NCBI GenBank assembly: GCA_023386115.1
Contig: JAEWKL010000563.1
Coordinates: 1 to 14,524, forward strand
DNA: 14,524 bases
Direction: 5' to 3'
Source of the DNA: Pseudomonadota bacterium
Lineage (GTDB): Bacteria; Pseudomonadota; Alphaproteobacteria; Rhizobiales; Beijerinckiaceae
Below are positions 1 to 6,327 of the stretch, one piece after another; the stretch's first letter is position 1, and each line of letters begins with the position of its first letter. The notes beneath the pieces were generated by a model. That model made no database searches, was not told where the DNA came from, and worked only from the letters and a program-made list of their open reading frames with translations. The translations under genes were made by a program, and so were the position numbers.

Positions 1-292
1 CTGAGCCGGCGCCTCCGACCGGAACCGTTCGAAGGCGCGGCGGGATGAGACCAGGCGGTGCGGGGCGTTCCCCTGCGGATGGGGCGCCGCTCGAACCGTC
101 CGTCTGGGGTTGCAATCCTGGACGTCGGCGGGCGCCGCGCCGTACAAGCGCCCTCTGGAGATACGAAGCCGCCCATTGGCGGGCGACCGATGCATCTCGG
201 CGACGAGCCATGGAGCCAGCGGCGCGCTTGAGCATGGAACAGATGCTTCCAGCATCGCCATATGAGAACGACTGAAATACGCTCGATCCGAC
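1..292. other. Left-edge stretch without a recognisable gene
   Basis: No frame gives a recognisable protein. On the minus strand a frame is open from an ATG at 294 to the window edge (about 98 codons, no stop), beginning MSDRAYFSRSHMAM. It could be a gene divergent from the regulator at 293, but long open frames are common at this GC content and no family is recognised. Sixty bases upstream of the regulator the sequence becomes less GC-rich (about 235-290), as expected for a promoter region, but no clear -35/-10 pair is visible. Confidence 0.3.
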
Positions 293-634
293 ATGCCGGG
301 ACAGGGGCCGATGGACGCCGCGACGCCGACCGACCTGATGCGCCTCCAGGACAAGGCCGCCGACGCGGCCCGCCTGCTCCGCCTGCTCGCCAACGAGAAG
401 CGCCTGCTGATCCTGTGCCTGCTGGTCGCGCGCGGCGAGATGGACGTGACCAGCCTCGCCGGGGAGGTCGAGCTCAGCCAGTCGGCCCTGTCGCAGCATC
501 TCGCCAAGCTCCGCGAGGACGGGCTGGTCGCGTTCCGGCGAGAGAGCCAGACGCTCTATTACAGGCTGGAGGATCCCAGGACCGCCCGGATGCTGGCGAC
601 CCTGAAGGACATCTTCTGCCCGGATCTCGGCTGA
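293..634 (+). CDS. ArsR-family regulator, BigR/SqrR-like (persulfide-sensing type)
   Basis: Small winged-helix DNA-binding repressor of 113 residues, typical for ArsR proteins. The recognition helix region reads LSQSALSQHLAKLREDGLV (about residues 61-79), followed by the beta-wing RRESQTLYYRL. Two cysteines stand out: Cys42 in LLILCLL and Cys109 in KDIFCPD. Their positions and 67-residue spacing match the redox pair of BigR and SqrR (near residues 41/42 and 107/108), which form di- or polysulfide bridges and release DNA when reactive sulfur is present. No metal-binding CxC motif of the arsenic or cadmium sensors is seen. The start is uncertain: ATG 293 is used here, while ATG 311 has a closer purine-rich AGGGG upstream and would remove six residues. 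Downstream lies only gene debris, including a YeeE/YedE sulfur-transporter fragment, a usual BigR-type target. Family is secure; the sulfur-sensing assignment rests on the cysteines and this neighbour. Confidence 0.88.
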   Translation: MPGQGPMDAATPTDLMRLQDKAADAARLLRLLANEKRLLILCLLVARGEMDVTSLAGEVELSQSALSQHLAKLREDGLVAFRRESQTLYYRLEDPRTARMLATLKDIFCPDLG

Positions 635-645
635 CCGATCTCTGC

Positions 646-805
646 CCTGGACGATCTCCGCTTGAAGCCCCGGCCGGTCCGGCCGGTTGCGCGGGCGCAA
701 GCTCAGGCCGCTCCGGCGGGACACCGTCTCGGCGACGGCGAGGCCGAGGCCGCTTCCCGCCTCGCCCTTGTGGCGCCCACGGAAGGAGCGCTGCGGGACG
801 TGGGG
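646..805 (-). pseudogene. 3' remnant of a sensor histidine kinase (ATPase domain end)
   Basis: Reading the minus strand from about 805 to 646 gives RSFRGRHKG, then the G2 box GSGLGLAVAE (740-757 encodes GSGLGL) and a tail SLRPRNRPDRPGL. This is the usual end of a HATPase_c domain in sensor kinases: phosphate-binding GxGLGL loop, helix, and the 'LRNRPxGGL' strand. Nothing of the N-box, phospho-accepting histidine or sensor domain is present. No ordinary start codon precedes it, and the frame runs on antisense into the 3' end of the ArsR gene without a stop. It is a fragment, not a working gene. The exact breakpoints are estimates; upstream (higher coordinates) it gives way at about 805 to an unrelated piece on the other strand. 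Confidence 0.6.
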
Positions 806-810
806 CAAGT

Positions 811-912
811 CACGCGGTCGCCGGCCTGCTGGTCGGGTTCGGAGCGTGCCCCGGCTCCGGCTGCACCAGCGGCCACGGCGTCTGCGGCCTCGGCCGCCTC
901 TCGCCCCGTTCG
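811..912 (+). pseudogene. Fragment of a YeeE/YedE sulfur-transport protein
   Basis: The plus-strand frame starting at 811 reads HAVAGLLVGFGACPG and then SGCTSGHGVCGLGRLSPRS. This is the signature of the YeeE/YedE (sulphur transport, DUF395) membrane family: a glycine-rich transmembrane helix followed by the conserved GCTSGHG motif whose cysteine contacts thiosulfate in YeeE, then CGLxRLSxRS. Only about 34 codons survive. The frame before 811 and after 912 does not continue the family. It lies about 175 bp downstream of the BigR/SqrR-like regulator on the same strand, where such regulators commonly have their sulfur-handling target genes, so it is probably what is left of the regulator's own operon. 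Confidence 0.65.
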
Positions 913-936
913 AATGCCTCGAGCGGCACGCGCGCG

Positions 937-1086
937 GTGGGAGGCTTCAGCTATCCGGGCTGGTTTGCCGCCAGCGGCGAGTCGGTGTTCTTCGAGGACA
1001 CCGACCCTGTGCACGGCACCGAGCTGTGGACGAGCGACGGAACCGAGGCCGGCACGCACCTCGTGGCGGATCTCGCAACCTCGACA
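937..1086 (+). pseudogene. Fragment of an ELWxxDGT-repeat protein
   Basis: About 50 codons in the same frame as the preceding YeeE fragment read GGFSYPGWFAASGESVFFED, then HGTELWTSDGTEAGTHLVAD. The pattern 'HGxELWxSDGTxxGTxLVxDL' is the hallmark of ELWxxDGT repeats, found in tandem in large secreted or surface-associated beta-propeller-like proteins. Normally there are many repeats per protein; here only one remains. The frame then meets the truncated end of the opposing MFS gene at about 1081-1086. It is in frame with the YeeE piece by chance or through deletion. Function is lost. Confidence 0.55.
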
Positions 1087-1471
1087 GGGTGCGGCCCCGC
1101 CGCTCCGGCCCTCCCGCATCGCCGCTCGCCGCGGGCATGAAGCTGGCGGCGGACAGAGCCAGCATCAGCCGCGCGGCCAGCAATGCGGCATAGTCCGGCG
1201 CCAGCGCGGCGAGCAGATTGGCTAGAGTGAAGCCGGCCATGGCGATGGCCAGCAGGCGGCGCCGCTCCAGCTTGGCCGTCAGCACCGCCATGATCGGAGC
1301 ACCGACGGCATAGGTGAGGGAAAAGGCGGTGACCAAGTGACCGCCGGGAGCCAAGCCGACGTCCAGGTCCCGTGCCAGGGCCGGAAGCAGACCGGCGATC
1401 ATGAAATCCTCTGTGCCGATGGCGAAGGCGCCGAGGGTCAGCCAGATCAGGGATGTCGGGGTTCCGAACAT
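1081..1471 (-). pseudogene. Truncated MFS exporter (DHA1 type), N-terminal third
   Basis: From ATG 1471 (or GTG 1480) the minus strand encodes MFGTPTSLIWLTLGAFAIG and continues with TEDFMIAGLLPALARDL, LVTAFSLTYAVGAPIMAVL, a loop LERRRLL, and LANLLAALAPDYAALLAARL. This is the typical start of drug/sugar exporters of the major facilitator superfamily (AraJ-like DHA1), with four predicted membrane segments and the motif-A-like KLERRR loop. Similarity stops after GPERRGRTLS at about 1081, some 130 codons in, where a normal protein would have about 400. The remaining frame reads through unrelated sequence. A small internal loss in the ASGD-GGPERRG segment is also suspected. No functional transporter can result. 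It lies downstream of the HD-domain gene on the same strand with a gap of about 110 bp. Confidence 0.72.
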
Positions 1472-1526
1472 GGTGACCACGCGATAGATCAGGGTTGCTC
1501 GGCGCGGAAATCCGATGATTTCAGGT

Positions 1527-1547
1527 ACTTCGGCACATATCTGAAGT
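1527..1547. promoter_or_regulatory. Possible operator: short inverted repeat upstream of the MFS remnant
   Basis: ACTTC (1527-1531) and GAAGT (1543-1547) form a 5-bp inverted repeat spaced by 11 bases within a locally AT-richer patch (about 1510-1555) just upstream of the broken MFS gene. The arrangement fits a regulator-binding dyad, but arms of this length occur often by chance. Confidence 0.15.
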
Positions 1548-1588
1548 TTGATCGACCGTCCTCCGTTGTCTCGACCTCTGCCTAAAGC

Positions 1589-2227
1589 TCAGCTCGCCCA
1601 CGGAGCAGCGAGAATGCGTGCGCATACGTTCGGCTTGCAGATGGAATGGCCGGAGTGTTCTATATATTCGAAGTTGACCGTTCCGAACGTCGTCTGCGGC
1701 TTCTTCAAAGCCGAACGAAGCTGCTCCTGAACGAACTCGCCCTTGAAATCGCCTCGAGGAAACGCGGAAATGGTCTGATCGCGCTGTTCCGAAGTGTAGG
1801 CGTCATAGCCAATGCCGAGCACGTCCATCACGACGCCCGCTTTCGTGAGAGCGATCTCCGGCCGCATGTATTCGGGTATTCCAGGCGTCGTATGCAATGC
1901 GACCGCTTCCCAGACCAGATCCGCCTTCGGCTCGGGAATGCCGTGGCTCCTGAGAAACTCGCGCGCGGCATCGGCGCCATCGACTTCGAACCGCTTCGTG
2001 TCGGTGTGGTAGGCGTCGACGAGGCCCATGTCGTGGAACAGGGATGCGACATAGAGCAGTTCGCGGTCGAACTTCATACCTTCGCGAACGCCTTTCATCG
2101 CGCCGAAGATAAAAACACGCACAGAGTGGTTGAACAACAGCTCCGATTCATGCTGTCGCACCAGCTCTGCGGCTTCGCGCGCGATCTTGCTGTCGGGGAT
2201 CTTGATACCGGATATCTCGCTGGCCAT
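1589..2227 (-). CDS. HD-domain hydrolase, cyanamide hydratase-like family
   Basis: A 212-residue cytoplasmic protein with the metal-binding pattern of the HD superfamily: His34 in NHSVRVF, His65-Asp66 in SLFHDMGL, His112 in ALHTTPG and Asp135 in VVMDVLG. The sequence around NHSVR, LFHDMGL and GADAAREFL resembles the small HD proteins related to fungal cyanamide hydratase (Ddi2/Ddi3), which hydrate cyanamide to urea using zinc; the bacterial relatives are mostly uncharacterised, so the substrate here is unknown. The start at 2227 is supported by GGGAG seven bases upstream. The length is full for the family and all ligands are present, so it should be active. It follows the alpha/beta hydrolase gene on the same strand after 126 bp and may be co-transcribed with it. 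Fold and metal site are confident, substrate is not. Confidence 0.88.
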   Translation of the reverse strand: MASEISGIKIPDSKIAREAAELVRQHESELLFNHSVRVFIFGAMKGVREGMKFDRELLYVASLFHDMGLVDAYHTDTKRFEVDGADAAREFLRSHGIPEPKADLVWEAVALHTTPGIPEYMRPEIALTKAGVVMDVLGIGYDAYTSEQRDQTISAFPRGDFKGEFVQEQLRSALKKPQTTFGTVNFEYIEHSGHSICKPNVCARILAAPWAS

Positions 2228-2353
2228 TGTCGAACTCCCATTACCAAATTTTCGGTCTCACCGTTGCGGCACAATTTGTATCTTTGCGCGTGAGGCCTGC
2301 CGTCACCTTCATGCGGGGCGGCGGCGGTCTCAGGCGGTCCGCCGCAATCCCGC

Positions 2354-3058
2354 TCAGTCCCCGACGATCACCGAGACGGTCTCGTCCGGCATCGACAGCA
2401 TCGGCTGGTGATGCGTGTCGAGAATCGCCTTCCGGATGGCGGGATCGGCCTGCATCCCCGGAAGACGCCCCATGAAGAGCACCGGATGGATCTGCGCGCA
2501 GACCACGTAGGCGAACGGGATATCGGGACGCGTCTTCAGTGCCTTGACCGGCTGGAAGAAGGTCTTCCAGGGCTGGGAGACCAGACGCGGCTCGACGAAG
2601 GCGATGGTCTTCGGGTCCGTGATGCCGGAAGCCGCCACCGGCATCGGCGGGATCGGCAGGTCGTTCACGCGCGCGGCTTCATAGCTCGGGCGTATCTCCG
2701 GCAATGCGTAGTCGACGAGCGCCTGCCCGTCCTCCGGCAGGAAGGCATCCAGGTAGACGATGTCGCGGATCCGCTCGGGGATGCGGGCCAGGACGCCCGT
2801 GACGACCATGCCGGCGTAGCTCCAGCCCACGAGGGTGACGTTGCGCAGATCTTCCATCTCGATGTGCGCGACGACGTCCTCGACGTGGGTCTCCAGATCG
2901 ACGCGGCCACGCTCGAGATGCCGGCGTTCGCCGAGGCCAGTCAGGGTCGGTGCGCTCGCCAGATGACCCAGTCTCCGCAGTCGGGCGAGGACGTCCTGCC
3001 AGACCCAGGCGCCGTACCAGGCCCCGTGGACGAGAACGAAGCAGCGTTGATTGACCAT
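2354..3058 (-). CDS. Alpha/beta-fold hydrolase (esterase/hydroxynitrile-lyase-like)
   Basis: A 234-residue single-domain alpha/beta hydrolase without signal peptide. The oxyanion strand-loop reads FVLVHGAWYGAW (residues 7-18), the nucleophile elbow is GWSYAG with Ser80, an acidic residue lies in YLDAFLPEDG, and the catalytic His is in DTHHQPMLSMP (His216/217). The HGAWxGxWxW start, GWSYGG-like elbow and HHQPMLSxP end are the pattern of the short plant-esterase/hydroxynitrile-lyase-like group (EstC, salicylate-esterase relatives), which cleave small esters. The start at 3058 has GGGAG seven bases upstream. Length and triad look complete, so activity is expected; the substrate cannot be told from sequence. 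It is the first gene of a possible minus-strand unit with the HD-domain gene. Confidence 0.9.
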   Translation of the reverse strand: MVNQRCFVLVHGAWYGAWVWQDVLARLRRLGHLASAPTLTGLGERRHLERGRVDLETHVEDVVAHIEMEDLRNVTLVGWSYAGMVVTGVLARIPERIRDIVYLDAFLPEDGQALVDYALPEIRPSYEAARVNDLPIPPMPVAASGITDPKTIAFVEPRLVSQPWKTFFQPVKALKTRPDIPFAYVVCAQIHPVLFMGRLPGMQADPAIRKAILDTHHQPMLSMPDETVSVIVGD

Positions 3059-3296
3059 CGTGGGGCTCCCGATCTGCTGCGAGCTGCGAGGAGTGCCGAC
3101 GGCCAGTTCCCGCGTTGACCCTCATCGGCCTGATGACCGGTCCTACGTCCTGCGCGTCTCAGTTCCTGTAGAAAATCTCTGTATCGCACCTGATCATGAT
3201 GACACGCATCGCCATCAACTCCAGATAACTTGAAATCTATCGCCGTCCTCGCTCCGGACTGTTCAAGGCCACGCCGGAAGTCCGGCGCCCCCTTCA
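3059..3296. other. Intergenic stretch upstream of the alpha/beta hydrolase
   Basis: No convincing gene. The segment 3165-3240 is clearly less GC-rich than its surroundings and probably contains the promoter of the minus-strand hydrolase gene, although no consensus pair can be named. CCGGACT (3254-3260) and AGTCCGG (3279-3285) form a perfect 7-bp inverted repeat with an 18-base loop, which could be a hairpin or operator. The dispersed repeat copy begins at about 3297. Confidence 0.3.
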
Positions 3297-3378
3297 GGGA
3301 TGATATTGGAGCTGTGGCTTGCCGCACGCAACGAGGCGGACCGTCCGATCTCCGCCATCCGACCCGGCTTTCCTGCCA
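3297..3378 (+). repeat. Dispersed repeat, copy A
   Basis: This segment aligns without gaps over 72 bases (3307-3378) with the reverse strand of 7722-7793 with 13 mismatches (about 82% identity), the core being CGCAACGAGGCGGACCGT. A third copy is at 4797-4867. In one frame the copies translate to similar peptides (LAARNEADRPISA here), and in the reverse frame to GGDRTVRLVA, but none has a start or stop context of a gene. Copy A abuts the truncated alpha/beta hydrolase remnant (3440-3711). Confidence 0.75.
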
Positions 3379-3439
3379 TGCACTCGCAGTTCCGGAGGTG
3401 CGAGGCGGTGCAGGCGCGGTGGCGTCCTGGTCAAGGGCA

Positions 3440-3711
3440 CGGTCTGCACGTGGCTGACCAGGGCACGGCGACGACCCCAGAGGCCGACTGTCCAGCATTG
3501 CCAAGGCGACATCGTCGGCTCAGCCCGCCAGCGTGTATTCCTGCCCGGGCGCGTCGCTGGCGCCGTGGCCCCGCAGATTGACGGCGACGAACCGGGACCC
3601 TTCGCTGACCGAACGCCGCACCTCGCATCGTCGGGGGTGGTCTTCGGCCGGCGCGATGACAAAGGCGTTCCGATCAGCCGGGATCTTCGTTGCAGCCGTC
3701 ATCGACCGCAT
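3440..3711 (-). pseudogene. Broken alpha/beta hydrolase remnant with in-frame stop
   Basis: On the minus strand an ATG at 3711 (or 3702, MTAATK) leads to RFVAVNLRGHGASDAPGQEY and TLAG, then a TGA (3520-3522), after which the same frame continues ADDVALAMLDSRPLG. Together this matches the conserved 'DLRGHGxSDAPxxxYTxAGFADDVA' block of alpha/beta hydrolases, with the stop in place of the usual Phe. The expected nucleophile elbow GHSMGG is not recoverable: bases at about 3450-3475 give only degraded VVAVPWSA in a shifted frame. The 5' part between MTAATK and RFVAV lacks the HGxP oxyanion motif. The gene is dead by truncation at both sides, a stop and frame loss. It ends close to repeat copy A. 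Confidence 0.6.
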
Positions 3712-3753
3712 GCTTGATCCACACCCTGGCGGGCGGTCGGCGCCGAGTCCTGT

Positions 3754-4740
3754 CTAATCGGCGGCTTCGAACGTGTCCGATCGCATGCGGAAGCTGTCGC
3801 GGTACTGCGCAGGCGAGACGCCCAGCCGCCGGCAGAAGACCGCCCGCATCCGTTCGGGATTGCCGAAGCCGCAGTCGTAGGCGACCACCTTGAGCGGCGT
3901 CTCGGTGCCCTCCAGCAGGTTGCGCGCCGCGTCCACCCGCGCGCCCTCGACGAAGTCGTGCGGCGTCAGACCGACGTCCTTGAACAGCCGCCACAGCGAT
4001 CGCTCGCTGGTCTGCGCGACGGCGGCCAGTTGCCGGACCGAGAGCGTCTCGCCCAGATGCTCCAGAACATGCTGCTGCACTCTGGCGAGCGGCGAACCCG
4101 CGTCGGCAGGCGCCGCGAGGAAGGGGCTGAACTGCGACTGGCCGCCTTGTCGCTGGGCGATCACCAGGAGCCGCTTGGCCACAGCCTGCGCGACTGTCGC
4201 ACCATGATCCTCCGCGACCAGGGCCAGTGCGAGGTCGATCCCCGCCGTGACCCCGGCCGAAGTGATGAGGCGGCCGTCGCGCAGGTAGATCCTGTCGGGA
4301 TCGATCTTCGCCTGCGGGAAGAGGGCGGCGAGGTGCTGGGCGATCTGCCAGTGGGTGGTCGCCGCCCGCCCGTCGAGCAGTCCGGCATGGCCGAGCGCGA
4401 AGGCGCCCGTACAGATCGAGCCGTAGAGGTCAGCCCGTGCGGCGGCCGTCCTCAACCAGGCCGAGAGCTCATCGTCGGGGGGGGCCGTCGGAAGCTCGGG
4501 TCCGCCGGCGACGAGCACGATCGAGAAGGTCTGCTGCGCCTCCTCGAAGGCGAGGTCGGGGAGCAGGCGCATGCCGTTCGACGCGGTGACGGGCTCGCGC
4601 GTGCGCGCCACCAGCACGGTCCGGTAGGACGCGCTCCCACCCAGGATGCCGTTCGTCTCGGCAAAGACGTCTCCCGGGCCTGTCACGTCGAGCGCCTGGA
4701 CGCCGTCGTGGATCACGATGGCGACGGTTCGGTCGGCCAT
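3754..4740 (-). CDS. GlxA-family transcriptional regulator (DJ-1/PfpI + AraC HTH)
   Basis: A 328-residue regulator with the GlxA layout. Residues 1-190 form a DJ-1/PfpI-like domain (VAIVIHDGVQALDVTGPGDVF, VLVAGGPE, nucleophile-elbow cysteine Cys110 in GSICTGAFALG, then TTHW). Residues about 220-320 form an AraC-type double helix-turn-helix (VRQLAAVAQTSERSLWRLFK and VAYDCGFGNPERMRAVFCRRLGVSPAQYR). The DJ-1 part in these regulators is thought to sense a small ligand. The start is set at 4740 because GGGAGGT precedes it by five bases; a longer open frame to 4869 exists but its extra 43 residues come from repeat copy C. The gene is divergent from the cupin remnant and MDR oxidoreductase gene, the arrangement expected for a regulator of a neighbouring enzyme. 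AraC-type GlxA proteins are usually activators. Effector unknown. Confidence 0.93.
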   Translation of the reverse strand: MADRTVAIVIHDGVQALDVTGPGDVFAETNGILGGSASYRTVLVARTREPVTASNGMRLLPDLAFEEAQQTFSIVLVAGGPELPTAPPDDELSAWLRTAAARADLYGSICTGAFALGHAGLLDGRAATTHWQIAQHLAALFPQAKIDPDRIYLRDGRLITSAGVTAGIDLALALVAEDHGATVAQAVAKRLLVIAQRQGGQSQFSPFLAAPADAGSPLARVQQHVLEHLGETLSVRQLAAVAQTSERSLWRLFKDVGLTPHDFVEGARVDAARNLLEGTETPLKVVAYDCGFGNPERMRAVFCRRLGVSPAQYRDSFRMRSDTFEAAD

Positions 4741-4796
4741 GGCCACCTCCCAGATCGTGGACGTATAGCACCGCCCTCCCAAATGCTGCGACCGCT

Positions 4797-4867
4797 TGGC
4801 GGAAAAGTCGGGGCGGTTGGCGGGGATCGCGGGGTCTGCCGCATTGCGTGCGACAAACCGGCGTCCC
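4797..4867 (-). repeat. Dispersed repeat, copy C
   Basis: Read on the minus strand, this copy shares GGGAC at its start and aligns over 57 bases with copy B (7722-7800) with 11 mismatches (about 81%), including GCGATCCCCGCCAA and CCCCGACTTTTCCGCCA, after a short deletion near its 5' end. It ends 57 bases upstream of the GlxA-family start codon in the divergent intergenic region, where it probably overlaps or flanks the promoter and produces a spurious N-terminal extension of that gene (VARNAADPAIPA). Confidence 0.7.
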
Positions 4868-5074
4868 ACTATTCACTTCAAAGCAGATCCAAGGGATCCC
4901 GGGTCGATGCCGGAGTTCCTGTAGCAAACATGGAGCTGCTGATGTCTGTGCGTCCGTCGCAGTGTGGGGAGCCGTGCGTTGCCCTCCCTTTGCTGCCACA
5001 GACGACCGACTCGGGTGCTTGGCCGGACCAAGCGCTCACCGACAGCGCCCCTGCCAGCGGGCGATGTCCAGCAG
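4868..5074. other. Intergenic stretch without a gene, one hairpin
   Basis: No reading frame here resembles a known protein. GTGCTTGG (5015-5022) and CCAAGCGC (5028-5035) can pair as an 8-bp stem (one G-T pair) around a 5-base loop; no T tract follows, so it is not a standard terminator. It precedes the cupin remnant directly. Confidence 0.3.
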
Positions 5075-5257
5075 GGTGCAGTTCGCAGCCGCGTCGGCGA
5101 CGAACCTGCAAAGGTCTACCGCGCCGGCGAGAGCTTCTTCGAGGAGCCCGGCGCCCATCACCCGATCAGCGAGAACGCGAGCGACAGCGAAGCCGCCCGT
5201 CTGCTGGCCGTGTTCATCGTCGAGGCTGGCGACAAGCCGCTGGCAGTTCCCGACCCG
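5075..5257 (+). pseudogene. C-terminal part of a cupin-domain protein
   Basis: The plus-strand frame reads GAVRSRVGDEPAKVY, then RAGESFFEEPGAHHPISENAS and RLLAVFIVEAGDKPLAVPDP. This is the second half of the small exported cupin group ('GxVrSxVdxxPxxxYxxGExfxExPGahHxvSxNas'), carrying the second metal motif GAHH but not the first cupin motif (G(X)5HXH). The N-terminal half is absent: upstream of 5075 no frame continues it. No stop codon separates this frame from the oxidoreductase gene beginning at 5324, so it reads in frame into that gene. It is treated as a remnant because half the barrel is missing. Confidence 0.65.
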
Positions 5258-5323
5258 GCAGCGGCGACGACGCCATCGTTCCAGGTCGGCCGTCGTGGCA
5301 ACCGAAGGCAGAAGGAGCAGAGC

Positions 5324-6301
5324 ATGGCACCCGAGTTTCCCGACAGCGATGCGGCTCGCGCAACGATGATGGCGTGGCGGGTGCATGCGTTCGGCCCGCC
5401 GACGGTGATGAGCTTCGAGAGCGTGCCCCGGCCCGATCCGGGTGAGGGCGAGGTGCTCGTCCGAGTGCACGCGGCCGGCGTCGGACCCTGGGACGGCTGG
5501 ATCAGAGCAGGGCGGAGCGTCCTGCCGCAGCCACTTCCCCTGACTCTGGGCTCGGACCTGTCCGGCGTCGTCGAAGCCGTCGGCCCGGGCATCACCGGGT
5601 TCGCTGCCGGCGACGAAGTCTTCGGCCTGACGAATTCCAGGTTCGTCGGCGCCTATGCCGAGTACGCCGTCGCCTCTGCCGCCATGCTGGCTGGAAAGCC
5701 GCGCTCGCTCACGCATGTCCAGACCGCTTCCGTCCCCGTGATCGCCGCCACGGCTTGGCAGGGATTGTTCGAGCAGGCCCGGCTCCAGTCGGGCCAAACC
5801 GTGCTCATCCATGGTGCGGCGGGCAACGTCGGAGCCTACGCCGTGCAACTGGCACGCCGAGCCGGCTTTCACACGATCGCGACGGCCGGAGCGGACGATC
5901 TCGCCTATGTCCGGAGCCTCGGTGCCGAACAGGTGGTGGATTACCGCGCGCAGCGGTTCGAGGACGAGATGTGCGGGGTCGATGCCGTTCTCGACCTGGT
6001 CGGAGGCGAGACGCAGACCCGCTCGTTCAAGGTCCTGCGCCGCGGCGGCCGGCTGGTGTCCGCGGTCTCCCAGCCCGACCAGGCACGTGCCGAGCAGCAC
6101 GGCGTCAGGGCGGAGTTCTTTCTGGTGCGGGTGACGAACGAGCACCTCTCCCCGCTCGCCGCGCTTCTCGAAGGCGGGGAACTCACGACACGGGTCGGGG
6201 CAGTCCTCCCGCTCGCAAGGGCGCGCGAAGCGCACCTGATGCTGGAAGGCGAGCAGGCCGCGCCCAAGGGCAAGATCGTGCTCGAGGTGCTGCCGGACTG
6301 A
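5324..6301 (+). CDS. NADP-dependent MDR-family oxidoreductase (quinone reductase-like, zinc-free)
   Basis: A 325-residue medium-chain dehydrogenase/reductase. An N-terminal GroES-like domain (residues about 15-130: WRVHAFGPPTVMSFE, VHAAGVGPWDGWIRAG, LGSDLSGVVEAVGPG, GDEVFG) is followed by a Rossmann domain with the nucleotide loop HGAAGNVG (163-170) and QLARRAG, as in zeta-crystallin/quinone oxidoreductases. Structural-zinc cysteines and the catalytic zinc ligands of alcohol dehydrogenases are missing, so it belongs to the zinc-independent reductases of quinones or enones using NADPH. The start at 5324 is chosen for AAGGAG at 5312-5317; the frame is open further upstream through the cupin remnant. 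The gene faces away from the GlxA-type regulator, a likely controller, and converges with trpC (26-bp gap). Substrate unknown. Confidence 0.92.
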   Translation: MAPEFPDSDAARATMMAWRVHAFGPPTVMSFESVPRPDPGEGEVLVRVHAAGVGPWDGWIRAGRSVLPQPLPLTLGSDLSGVVEAVGPGITGFAAGDEVFGLTNSRFVGAYAEYAVASAAMLAGKPRSLTHVQTASVPVIAATAWQGLFEQARLQSGQTVLIHGAAGNVGAYAVQLARRAGFHTIATAGADDLAYVRSLGAEQVVDYRAQRFEDEMCGVDAVLDLVGGETQTRSFKVLRRGGRLVSAVSQPDQARAEQHGVRAEFFLVRVTNEHLSPLAALLEGGELTTRVGAVLPLARAREAHLMLEGEQAAPKGKIVLEVLPD

Positions 6302-6327
6302 GCCGCCGCCGATTTCACCCGCCCGAC

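Noticed and set aside
670..686. Palindrome CCGGCCGG-T-CCGGCCGG as operator or terminator after the ArsR gene
   Set aside because: It lies within the histidine kinase remnant, where it encodes the RPDRP stretch, and GC-only palindromes are frequent here; no T tract follows.
3420..3475. Imperfect direct repeat around AGGGCACGG
   Set aside because: Only nine bases match exactly, and the segment is part of degraded coding sequence; no link to a repeat family.
4741..4869. N-terminal extension of the GlxA-type regulator (43 extra residues)
   Set aside because: The extension is encoded by repeat copy C, while a strong ribosome site directly precedes ATG 4740, where the DJ-1 domain begins.
3162..4924. 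Shared AGTTCCTGTAG near 3161 and 4914
   Set aside because: An 11-base match is expected many times by chance in a window of this size, and the surrounding bases do not align.
3958..5445. Long plus-strand open frame opposite the GlxA-type gene
   Set aside because: It is antisense to a well-supported gene, has arginine-rich shadow composition, and shows no family signature.
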